Below are positions 1 through 5,589 of a stretch of DNA of 6,942 nt, piece after piece. Position numbers and translations under genes: made by a program. The notes beneath the pieces are model-generated. The model saw nothing but the letters and a program-made list of their open reading frames with translations, searched no databases and was not told the DNA's origin. Within the stretch, counting starts at the first letter, position 1. Each line of letters begins with the position of its first letter. Origin of the DNA: an uncultured Micavibrio sp. (lineage in GTDB: Bacteria > Pseudomonadota > Alphaproteobacteria > Micavibrionales > UBA1664); contig CALBME010000188.1 of the NCBI GenBank assembly GCA_937896295.1, positions 1 to 6,942 of the forward strand, in the 5' to 3' direction.

Positions 1-197
1 ATGTCGTCATCGAAGGGCAGGACGATCTGTCCGGTCGCTATACCGTGGGACCTGATGGCAACATCACCATGCCACTGGCCGGTAAAATCGCGGTCGCTGG
101 CCAACCCAACAGCGCGCTTGCCGGGGTCATCAGCGACGCTTACCGCGCCGGTTACCTGGTCGATCCCAAAGTCAGTGTCGAGGTCCAATCCAAATGA
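1..197 (+). CDS. Polysaccharide export protein, Wza/OPX type (3' end only)
   Basis: The reading frame is open from base 3 to the TGA at 195-197 and gives 64 residues of a protein whose start lies before the window. The visible part is a polysaccharide export (Poly_export) domain: the run VVIEGQDDLSGRYTVGPDG, a short beta stretch (ITMPLAGKIAVAG), then a helix ending in GYLVDPKVSVEV, which is the usual order in this family. Such proteins sit in the outer membrane or periplasm and form or feed the exit channel for capsular or exopolysaccharide. The protein stops three residues after the domain, so no SLBB domain follows, although one is usual in Wza-like proteins. Its stop overlaps the start of the downstream co-polymerase gene by 4 bases (ATGA, 194-197), which supports one operon with coupled translation. 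The plus-strand frame beginning with ATG at base 1 is not the real one. Confidence 0.85.
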   Translation, partial: VVIEGQDDLSGRYTVGPDGNITMPLAGKIAVAGQPNSALAGVISDAYRAGYLVDPKVSVEVQSK

Positions 198-2308
198 CAT
201 CGTTTACGCCCCTGCCGCCGATGGACGGCGCCGTCCTGCGCAACCGCGGCACCGTGCGCCGCGATATGGCGGCGAAGTGGGATGCGCTGTGGCGTCGTAA
301 ATGGGTGCCGGTCCTGGGAGCGTGTGTAGGTTTTACGGTCGGGATGGGCGCGCTTATGTTCATGCCTCCGCTCTACAAGGCATCCGCGCGCATCATGGTC
401 GATACCCCCGCAGGTAAAAACGGCGTGGTTGAGTCAGAAGCAGCGATTGTGCGTTCGACTCCGGTGCTGTCCAAAGTGGCGGGCACGCTCGGCCTTTATA
501 AAGATCCGGCCTTTACCAAACCGCGCAGCGTGATTCAGCATGTCGTCGGAAAGCCGCAATTGATGGATACGGGCACGTCCGACCGCGTCATGAACCGACT
601 GGATGACATGATCCATGTGCGCGTTCTGCCCAATACCTCCATCATCGATATGACCGTGCTCAATCGGAATCCCGAACGTGCGGCGCAGATCGCCAACGCG
701 CTCCTGACCGCTTATCAGGAACGCAAGGCCGATGAGCGTTTCGAACAATCCCGCCAGATGTCGGCATGGACGGGCAAGCAACTGGAAGCCCTTCGTGCAC
801 AAAGCGCGCAGGCGCGCGAGAAGCTGGCCGCGTTCGAAGCCGCACACCCGCAAAGTGCATCCGATGTTCCGGCTCAGTCGCAGCAGCTGGCCATTCTGAA
901 CCGCGAAATGGACCGCACACAGTCCGATATCATTACCTTGTCGTCACGGCTTGAGGCGGCCCAAAAGGAAAGCCGCGCCAAATCAGCCGATAAGATCGTG
1001 CGTATCCAGTCGCTTAAATCGGAAGAAAGCAACCTGAGCGCTGAACTTTCAAACCTGCGCAAAACCTATGGCGAGCTGCATCCGAAAATCGTAGAGCAAA
1101 AGGCGCGTCTGGCGCGCGTACAGTCTGATCTGCGGGCCGAAGCACGCAATGCCACACCCGCGATCGATGCGGACCTGAATGCAGCCAAAAACAGGCTTGA
1201 GGCCCTGCGCCGTGAAATCGATGCGCTGTCGCTGCGAACCGATGAAAGCAGCCGCGCCAGCGTCGCTCTTAAAACCCTGCAGGATGATGTGGCCGCCAAT
1301 GAACGGCTGTATGCGGATTTCATGATCAAGTATCAGGGCCTGTCCGCCGAGGCACAGTTGCGCGGCAACGACATCAAGGTCATCAGCATGGCGACCATTC
1401 CGTCTGCGCCAGATCAGAATGCGCGTATCGCCATGGTCGTTGCGCTTGCGTTGGCAGGCTTTGTGATCGGGCTGTGTTTCGTGGTCCTGCGCCTGGCCTG
1501 GGCCACCGGTTTCACCACGGCGGCGCAGCTGGAAAGTATGACAGGTTATCCCGTGTTCGCCGCCATTCCAGCCGCCGGGGGCAAGTTCGGTGCCAAGGGC
1601 GGCGCCGTGCATCATAACGTCATGCAAGACCCAGCCGCGATTCTGGCTGAATCACTGCGTTCGTTACGCGTATCCTTACGCCTGCGCGGGGATACGGGGC
1701 GCCGTCCGCGCGTTGTCGCCTTTACCTCCACCCTGCCGGAAGAGGGGAAAACCTCGCTGGCCGTGATGCTGGCGATGGTGGCCGCAAAATCGGGAGAACG
1801 CGTCTGTGTGGTTGACTGTGATCTGCGCCGTCCGTCGGTGCACAAAGCTTTTGGCATCGGGAATGCGCGTGGTCTGGCCGATTACCTGTCCGATCGTCTG
1901 TCGATCGACGATGTGATTTACCGCAAGGATCCGTCCGGCGTGCATCTGGTCACGGCCAAGGCCGTGCCGTCCTATTCCCTTACGCTGCTGACTTCGGGCC
2001 GCATGGAACGCCTGATCGACAACTTACGCGAGCAATATGATCTGGTCATTCTGGATGCGCCGTCATCACTGGCGTTTGCCGATGCGCGCGTCCTTGCCCG
2101 CATGGTGGATCAGACCATGTACGTGGTCGCATGGAACCGCACACGGCGTGAGTCGGTCATGGCATCGCTCAAATCCTACGCCGATCTTGGTTATGCCGAT
2201 CTGGCGCTGGTCTTGAACAAGGTCGATCTTTCAGAATACCTGCGCGATAGTGCGGCGGTGGTCGTCTATCAGTACGGCAAGGAGATCGAAGACGCATACG
2301 CAACTTGA
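194..2308 (+). CDS. GumC/Wzz-type polysaccharide co-polymerase with C-terminal tyrosine-kinase-like ATPase domain
   Basis: This 704-residue inner-membrane protein probably controls chain length and export of a surface polysaccharide together with the upstream export protein. A Wzz domain begins with a membrane segment at about residues 38-57. A long periplasmic coiled-coil region covers roughly 165-400 and contains the GumC-typical YGELHPK at 292-298. A second membrane segment lies at about 412-432, just after a proline-containing stretch (IPSAPD). The cytoplasmic BY-kinase/ParA-like domain has Walker A PEEGKTS at 515-521 (K519), Walker A' VVDCDLRRP at 539-547 (D541, D543) and Walker B YDLVILDAP at 615-623 (D621). 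The tail carries Y682, Y692, Y694 and Y702, a small cluster that could be autophosphorylated. All nucleotide-binding motifs are intact. The ATG at 194 overlaps the upstream stop and has a modest GAGG at 180-183, 10 bases upstream. Family assignment is firm; the polysaccharide made is unknown. Confidence 0.93.
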   Translation: MTSFTPLPPMDGAVLRNRGTVRRDMAAKWDALWRRKWVPVLGACVGFTVGMGALMFMPPLYKASARIMVDTPAGKNGVVESEAAIVRSTPVLSKVAGTLGLYKDPAFTKPRSVIQHVVGKPQLMDTGTSDRVMNRLDDMIHVRVLPNTSIIDMTVLNRNPERAAQIANALLTAYQERKADERFEQSRQMSAWTGKQLEALRAQSAQAREKLAAFEAAHPQSASDVPAQSQQLAILNREMDRTQSDIITLSSRLEAAQKESRAKSADKIVRIQSLKSEESNLSAELSNLRKTYGELHPKIVEQKARLARVQSDLRAEARNATPAIDADLNAAKNRLEALRREIDALSLRTDESSRASVALKTLQDDVAANERLYADFMIKYQGLSAEAQLRGNDIKVISMATIPSAPDQNARIAMVVALALAGFVIGLCFVVLRLAWATGFTTAAQLESMTGYPVFAAIPAAGGKFGAKGGAVHHNVMQDPAAILAESLRSLRVSLRLRGDTGRRPRVVAFTSTLPEEGKTSLAVMLAMVAAKSGERVCVVDCDLRRPSVHKAFGIGNARGLADYLSDRLSIDDVIYRKDPSGVHLVTAKAVPSYSLTLLTSGRMERLIDNLREQYDLVILDAPSSLAFADARVLARMVDQTMYVVAWNRTRRESVMASLKSYADLGYADLALVLNKVDLSEYLRDSAAVVVYQYGKEIEDAYAT

Positions 2309-2334
2309 CAAACAGAATGCCTGTCCGCTAAATT
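2305..2334 (+). promoter_or_regulatory. Possible sigma70-type promoter overlapping the end of the kinase gene
   Basis: A perfect TTGACA occurs at 2305-2310, overlapping the kinase stop codon. A weaker -10 candidate follows: TAAATT at 2329-2334 (18-base spacing, 4 of 6 matches) or CTAAAT at 2328-2333 (17-base spacing). Transcription would begin near 2341, about 20 bases before the terminator hairpin at 2361. The -35 match is strong and the -10 mediocre, so it may be fortuitous. If real, it would give either a short terminated RNA or, by readthrough, an mRNA for the ORF at 2415. Confidence 0.35.
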
Positions 2335-2360
2335 AGGAACATCTTCCTACCAGAGTTGCG

Positions 2361-2401
2361 CCCGCCGCGGGGATCCGCCGGCGGGTTTTTTTATTTTTTT
2401 T
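2361..2401 (+). terminator. Rho-independent terminator after the polysaccharide genes
   Basis: CCCGCCG at 2361-2367 pairs with CGGCGGG at 2379-2385. The stem extends through CGG (2368-2370) pairing with CCG (2375-2377), with one bulged C at 2378 and a GGAT loop at 2371-2374. A T-tract of seven T, one A and eight T follows at 2386-2401. This is a textbook strong intrinsic terminator for plus-strand transcription. There is no A-tract on the left side, so it should act in one direction only. It lies 52 bases after the kinase stop codon. Confidence 0.9.
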
Positions 2402-2402
2402 G

Positions 2403-2408
2403 AAAGGA
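2403..2408 (+). promoter_or_regulatory. Ribosome binding site that fixes the start of the small ORF
   Basis: AAAGGA lies 6 bases before the ATG at 2415. It falls inside the in-frame extension that would begin with TTG at 2400, so the TTG cannot be the start with this site and the ATG at 2415 is preferred. The site begins immediately after the terminator T-tract, so RNAs that end in that tract would lack it. Confidence 0.75.
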
Positions 2409-2414
2409 TTTCCA

Positions 2415-2759
2415 ATGACTTACATGCCTCTTGATAACGATCAGCACGTCATCCCGGCCATGCGCCTGAAGGCCACTGGCGGGGCGCATGCCATTACCGC
2501 CACCACCACGTCCGCGCGCAATGTCACGGGCTTCAACGCAAATACGCGCGTGGTATCCGTGTATGCCACCGGGAATGTTTACCTGCGGTTTGGCGGGGCT
2601 ACCGTAACGGCTGCCAACACGGACCATTATTTTCCTACGGGCGTGTATTACGATTTTGCCATCTGCGGCGGCGCGGGCAAGGTTGGTCAATTCACGCATC
2701 TGGCCGTTCTGGCGGCCGATGGCACGGATTGCAGCGTCTATATCTCGGAAAAAGAGTGA
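2415..2759 (+). CDS. Small beta-rich protein resembling phage structural/decoration proteins; function unknown
   Basis: This is a 114-residue soluble protein with no signal peptide or membrane segment. I do not recognise a named family. It is rich in Thr, Ala, Gly, Val and Tyr in alternating patterns that suggest beta strands. The order is NTRVVSVYATGNVYLRFGG (about residues 42-60), TVTAANTDHYFPTGVYYDFAI (63-83, the middle loop with the FPTG turn) and a C-terminal LAVLAADGTDCSVYISE (97-112). This layout of a TRVV strand, a value-plus-gap strand, a 'P-G-V-Y' turn, and a final strand ending in S/TE resembles small proteins often found among phage head or tail genes. That likeness is from memory of pattern, not a search. 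No other phage gene is visible nearby. The start at 2415 is chosen for its AAAGGA site. It lies behind a strong terminator and converges with recR 53 bases downstream. Confidence 0.75.
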   Translation: MTYMPLDNDQHVIPAMRLKATGGAHAITATTTSARNVTGFNANTRVVSVYATGNVYLRFGGATVTAANTDHYFPTGVYYDFAICGGAGKVGQFTHLAVLAADGTDCSVYISEKE

Positions 2760-2812
2760 GCGTTCAAAATCAACTGATAACGCCAAGTCACAAAGCGATT
2801 TGACAATGTTGT

Positions 2813-3412
2813 CTAGCGATTGACCGCCGTCCTGCTTTTCAGGGCGGTGGTCAGCGTGCCGTCGTCGAGATAATCGAGTTCGCCGCCGACCGGCATGCCG
2901 TGCGCAAGGCGCGTGATACGCACCCCTGTATCCTTGAGGCGATCGGCCAGATAATGCGCCGTGGTCTGGCCATCGACCGTCGCAGACAGGGCCAGAACGA
3001 CTTCCTGCGTGCCGTCTGATTTCACGCGGTCGAGCAGTTCGCCAATGCGCAGATTGTCCGGCTTTACCCCGTCGATGGCGGACAGAACGCCGCCCAGCAC
3101 ATGATACAGGCCGTCAAACACACGCGTGCGTTCAATTGCCCATATATCGGCGATACCCTGTACCACGCAAACAACACTGCGGTTGCGGCGCTGGTCCGTA
3201 CAGATATGACAGGGATCGGATGAATCGAGATTGCCACAGGCATGACAGGTGCGGATGCCGGCATAGGTTTTGTCCATCTGCATCATCAGCGGCTTCATCA
3301 GTGTTTCGCGGCCGGTCAGAAGGGTCAGGGCAAGCCGCCGCGCCGAGCGCGGGCCCACGCCGGGCAGGCGCGCGAGCATACGGATCAGGTCATTGATATC
3401 GGCGCTGGTCAT
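2813..3412 (-). CDS. recR: Recombination mediator protein RecR
   Basis: RecR is a ring-forming DNA-binding protein that works with RecO (and RecF) to load RecA onto SSB-coated single-stranded DNA at gaps. The 199 residues match the family length. An N-terminal helix-hairpin-helix is seen at about 9-28 (LARLPGVGPRSARRLA). The four-cysteine zinc motif is C56-x2-C59 and C68-x2-C71. The Toprim domain covers about 80-175, with VVCVVQ, GGVLSAIDGV (107-116) and LALSATVDGQTTAHYLADRL (140-159). The C-terminal signature is TRLAHGMPVGGELDYLDDGT (167-186). Nothing is missing. The ATG at 3412 overlaps the stop of the upstream reductase reading frame (ATGA, 3409-3412) and has its own AAAAGG at 3420-3425. 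It is not next to dnaX and ybaB, its frequent partners. No hairpin with a T-run follows its stop at 2813. Confidence 0.97.
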   Translation of the reverse strand: MTSADINDLIRMLARLPGVGPRSARRLALTLLTGRETLMKPLMMQMDKTYAGIRTCHACGNLDSSDPCHICTDQRRNRSVVCVVQGIADIWAIERTRVFDGLYHVLGGVLSAIDGVKPDNLRIGELLDRVKSDGTQEVVLALSATVDGQTTAHYLADRLKDTGVRITRLAHGMPVGGELDYLDDGTLTTALKSRTAVNR

Positions 3413-4098
3413 GGGGCAGCCTTTTGCAACGTGTTCATATCCGTATCGCAGAAAATACGATCTGACACCGCATGTAGTTCCAGAAGCGCTTTGTGAACAG
3501 GCAGCATCATGGGGTCTGGACCGCTGACATAGATGACATGCTCTCTAAGATCGGCGGCAAGCTGGCGCAGGTGCTGATCCGGAGTATGCGGGTCGGTGAC
3601 GATGTGCAACCGGACGCGGCCACTGGTCTCAAGGCGGTCGAGTTCTGTCCGGCATTAAATGTCCTGCAGCGTGCGCGCGCCGTATACCAGTGTGATCTGG
3701 CCGGTCAGATCGTTCTTAATGATGTCTTCGGCCATGGCCAGCATGGGGGCTATTCCGGTGCCCCCAGCCACCATCAGCACGGGGCGTTTTTCAATCAGGC
3801 CTGTATTCATAGTGCCAAACGGCCCATGCAGGTTGAGCAGGTCGCCGGTTTTTATGTTCTGTGCCAGATGGGCGGAAAGCCCCCCGCCCATGTTACGGAC
3901 GTGGAATACAAGATGGCCCTGATCGTTGGGCGGTGAGGCGATGGAATAAGAACGGCTACCGAATCCATCCGCACCGATTTGCATGTACTGGCCCGCGCGC
4001 CAGGCAAACGGGCCCCGTGGCGCAAGCGTGATGATGCGCACGTCACGGGTACGGTCTTCGATACGTTCGACCGCAGCTGGGATGTTGGCTGTCAGCAC
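3409..4098 (-). pseudogene. Flavin/ferredoxin-type NAD(P)H oxidoreductase interrupted by an in-frame TAA
   Basis: This is a ferredoxin-NADP reductase superfamily protein of the short Fre-like class (FAD domain plus NAD(P) domain, no iron-sulfur domain). It would be 229 residues, near the roughly 230 of known flavin reductases. The FAD domain shows RAGQYMQI (34-41), the flavin motif RSYS (49-52) and NMGGGLSAHL (69-78) followed by HGPFG (91-95). The NAD(P) domain shows AGGTGIAP (111-118), LVYGARTLQD (137-146) and VSGPDPMM (191-198). Codon 148 is TAA (3655-3657). The downstream part continues in the same frame as CRTELDRLETSGRVRLHIVT and keeps its motifs. Family members have a hydrophobic or aromatic residue there, so a Tyr codon is the likely ancestor (inference). 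The start is a GTG at 4098 with GGAGAAG at 4104-4110, 13 bases after lolA. A truncated product would lack half the nucleotide-binding domain. A sequencing error is the main alternative. Confidence 0.85.
3420..3425 (-). promoter_or_regulatory. recR ribosome binding site
   Basis: Read on the minus strand, AAAAGG lies 7 bases before the recR ATG at 3412. It matters because the gene just upstream is interrupted by a stop codon 243 bases earlier. Translation coupled through the ATGA overlap would be lost there, so this site would have to support recR initiation by itself. Confidence 0.7.
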
Positions 4099-4103
4099 CC
4101 CGT

Positions 4104-4110
4104 CTTCTCC
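4104..4110 (-). promoter_or_regulatory. Ribosome binding site supporting the GTG start of the reductase
   Basis: On the minus strand GGAGAAG follows the lolA stop (TGA 4112-4114) by one base. Its GGAG core (4107-4110) is 8 bases from the GTG at 4096-4098. This well-placed site supports the GTG start and shows that the reductase is translated from the same transcript as lolA. Confidence 0.65.
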
Positions 4111-4111
4111 G

Positions 4112-4711
4112 TCAATTGTTGAGGCGCGAACGGCCGGTGGGGTCTTTGTAAACGAACAGCGATGGCGGAAGCGGTGTTCCGATATCGAAATCGTTCAGTA
4201 CGATGTCGGTGCGTAAACCCTGCGCATCCTTGATCGACCAGGATTGGAGCTGGAAGGGTTCGCGCCGGAAATTGACGGTCAGCGTGCCGCTGGATGCATC
4301 GGCGGTCTGGTAGATGGTGTAGGTGACGGTGTCGGCAGTCTCGGTGACGTTTTTCACGGTCAGGTCCCCTTCCAGCCGCGGATTTTTGCGCAGAAGAAAA
4401 TCGGCCAGGGTGGTGCCGACCGGTGCCGTCGATGTCTGGCGCTGCTGCGCGTCGTAGAAATAGAGCAGAACGCCGTCGGCGACGATGAAGTCCTTTGCCG
4501 GCGGATCGTATTCAAAGCGCAGTCGGCCCGGGCGGTGGATGTAAAAATTTCCGGTCAGAACGGTGCCGTCATACCCTTTCTGTGAAAAACGCGCCTGTCC
4601 GTAGGTCAGGTTTTTCAGCCAGTTTTCAGCCTGCGTCACGCGAGCGTCCTTGGCGTAGGAGGCAGGGATGAAAGCCACGAGGGCCAGGATCAAAAAAGCC
4701 AGTTTTCTCAT
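4112..4711 (-). CDS. lolA: Outer-membrane lipoprotein carrier protein LolA
   Basis: LolA is the periplasmic chaperone that takes lipoproteins released by the LolCDE transporter and carries them to the outer membrane. The 199-residue product has a clear Sec signal peptide, MRKLAFLILALVAFIPASYA, with likely cleavage after residue 20 (AYA before KDA). The mature part shows the family pattern: an amphipathic N-terminal helix (27-35), the ARFSQ strand (40-44), GNFYIHRPGRLRFEYDPP (54-71) with the conserved RPG-RFEY core, and VADGVLLYFYD (77-87). Length is normal for the family. It lies 41 bases after gluQRS and 13 bases before the reductase. ftsK followed closely by lolA is a common alphaproteobacterial arrangement, and here gluQRS sits between them. 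No good Shine-Dalgarno sequence precedes the ATG, so initiation may be weak or rely on upstream ribosomes. A four-codon frame (MFKP, 4722-4708) ends over the start codon. Confidence 0.95.
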   Translation of the reverse strand: MRKLAFLILALVAFIPASYAKDARVTQAENWLKNLTYGQARFSQKGYDGTVLTGNFYIHRPGRLRFEYDPPAKDFIVADGVLLYFYDAQQRQTSTAPVGTTLADFLLRKNPRLEGDLTVKNVTETADTVTYTIYQTADASSGTLTVNFRREPFQLQSWSIKDAQGLRTDIVLNDFDIGTPLPPSLFVYKDPTGRSRLNN

Positions 4712-4752
4712 GGCTTAAACATAGGCGAGCAATACGGCCTTGGAAAGGCGGA

Positions 4753-5589
4753 TTATGGCAGGTATGCCCGAATATCGGCAGGTGTCAGACCGCTGGCCCG
4801 CAGGGCACGCAGCGTTACTGACTGGTCGCGCTTGGCAAAGCGCTGGCCGCTTTCGTCGGCAATCAGCTGGTGATGGCGGAAGATGGGAATGTCGTAGCCC
4901 ATCAGCTTGAAGAGCAACGCGTGCAGGTCGGCGATATCCGCCAAATCCTGGCCGCGGATCACCAGATTGACGCCCTGGTCGGCGTCGTCCATGACGCAGG
5001 ACAGATGATAGGATGTATGAATATCCTTGCGGCCCAGGATTACATCACCATGGCGCTGTGCCAGCGGGTCGCATTCCACCGTGCTTTTTTCATCGATCTG
5101 TTCGAGATAGGTGAACGAACCGGCTGCCTGAATGGCGCGCTGCATCGACAGGCGCCATGAAAACGGTACGCCGTTCTCCATCAGTTTGCGTTCTTCGTCG
5201 GCGGGCAGGGCCTCGCTCGTGAAGACCGTGTCCACGCGCTCATGCGGGGCATGCAGAATGTCGTTGATCTCCTTGCGGGTTTTGAAACAGCGATAGACAA
5301 GGCCGCGGTCATGCAGTTCAGCCAGCCGGGCTTCATAGATCGCCATCCGGTCTGACTGCCGGCGCACCGGTTCTTCCCATGTCAGTCCCAGCCAGCGCAG
5401 ATCTTCGTAAATCGCATCTTCGCATTCCGGCTTACAGCGGATGGGGTCAATGTCTTCAATACGCAGCAAAAACCGTCCGTTATTCGCGCGGGCGGTTTTA
5501 TGATTGAGCATGGCCGAGTAGGCGTGACCGAGATGGAGATACCCGGTCGGCGACGGCGCGAAGCGCGTGACGGGGGCTTTAACGCTCAC
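4753..5589 (-). CDS. gluQRS: Glutamyl-Q tRNA(Asp) synthetase
   Basis: This paralogue of glutamyl-tRNA synthetase lacks the anticodon-binding domain. It activates glutamate and attaches it to the queuosine at position 34 of tRNA(Asp) instead of to a tRNA 3' end. At 278 residues it is about half the length of GltX, as expected for GluQRS. The class I Rossmann start RFAPSPTGYLHLGHA (9-23) contains the HIGH-type signature HLGH (19-22). LLRIEDIDPIR (41-51), VIRGQDLADI (210-219) and the KMSKS-like FAKRDQS (251-257) follow. In the region where E. coli GluQRS binds zinc, only C101 is seen (YRCFKTRKEI), so the zinc site is probably lost. The GTG start at 5589 overlaps ftsK by 11 bases and leaves the usual short lead before TRFAPSPTG. 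Activity presumes queuosine synthesis genes elsewhere in the genome. Confidence 0.95.
   Translation of the reverse strand: MSVKAPVTRFAPSPTGYLHLGHAYSAMLNHKTARANNGRFLLRIEDIDPIRCKPECEDAIYEDLRWLGLTWEEPVRRQSDRMAIYEARLAELHDRGLVYRCFKTRKEINDILHAPHERVDTVFTSEALPADEERKLMENGVPFSWRLSMQRAIQAAGSFTYLEQIDEKSTVECDPLAQRHGDVILGRKDIHTSYHLSCVMDDADQGVNLVIRGQDLADIADLHALLFKLMGYDIPIFRHHQLIADESGQRFAKRDQSVTLRALRASGLTPADIRAYLP

Noticed and set aside
1049..1627. 192-residue minus-strand open frame inside the co-polymerase gene
   Set aside because: The plus-strand frame has clear family motifs throughout; the antisense product is low-complexity and matches nothing recognisable.
2400..2759. TTG at 2400 as the start of the small ORF
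   Set aside because: It lies in the terminator T-tract and would put the AAAGGA site inside the coding region; the ATG at 2415 is 6 bases after that site.
2391..2786. Minus-strand 131-residue open frame opposite the small ORF
   Set aside because: It starts and ends around the plus-strand gene and terminator, has no recognisable domain or ribosome site, and reads as a shadow of the plus-strand frame.
2800..2805. Second TTGACA on the plus strand in the gap before recR
   Set aside because: No acceptable -10 hexamer at 16-18 bases, and it would only transcribe antisense to recR.
2794..2824. Near-direct repeat AGCGATTTGAC / AGCGATTGAC at the recR end
   Set aside because: Only about 10 bases, imperfect, two copies, one inside recR; likely chance, with no sign of an attachment site or insertion.
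3655..3657. Stop-codon reassignment or programmed recoding at the TAA
   Set aside because: TAA is the normal terminator of ftsK and gluQRS in the same window, and no structured element or TGA/TAG recoding signal is visible.
3493..3936. 147-residue plus-strand open frame opposite the reductase gene
   Set aside because: It covers the antisense of well-conserved reductase motifs and spans the nonsense codon only by chance of frame.
4708..4722. Four-codon frame ATG TTT AAG CCA TGA overlapping the lolA start
   Set aside because: It could couple initiation at lolA, but it lacks a good ribosome site of its own and such short frames arise easily by chance.
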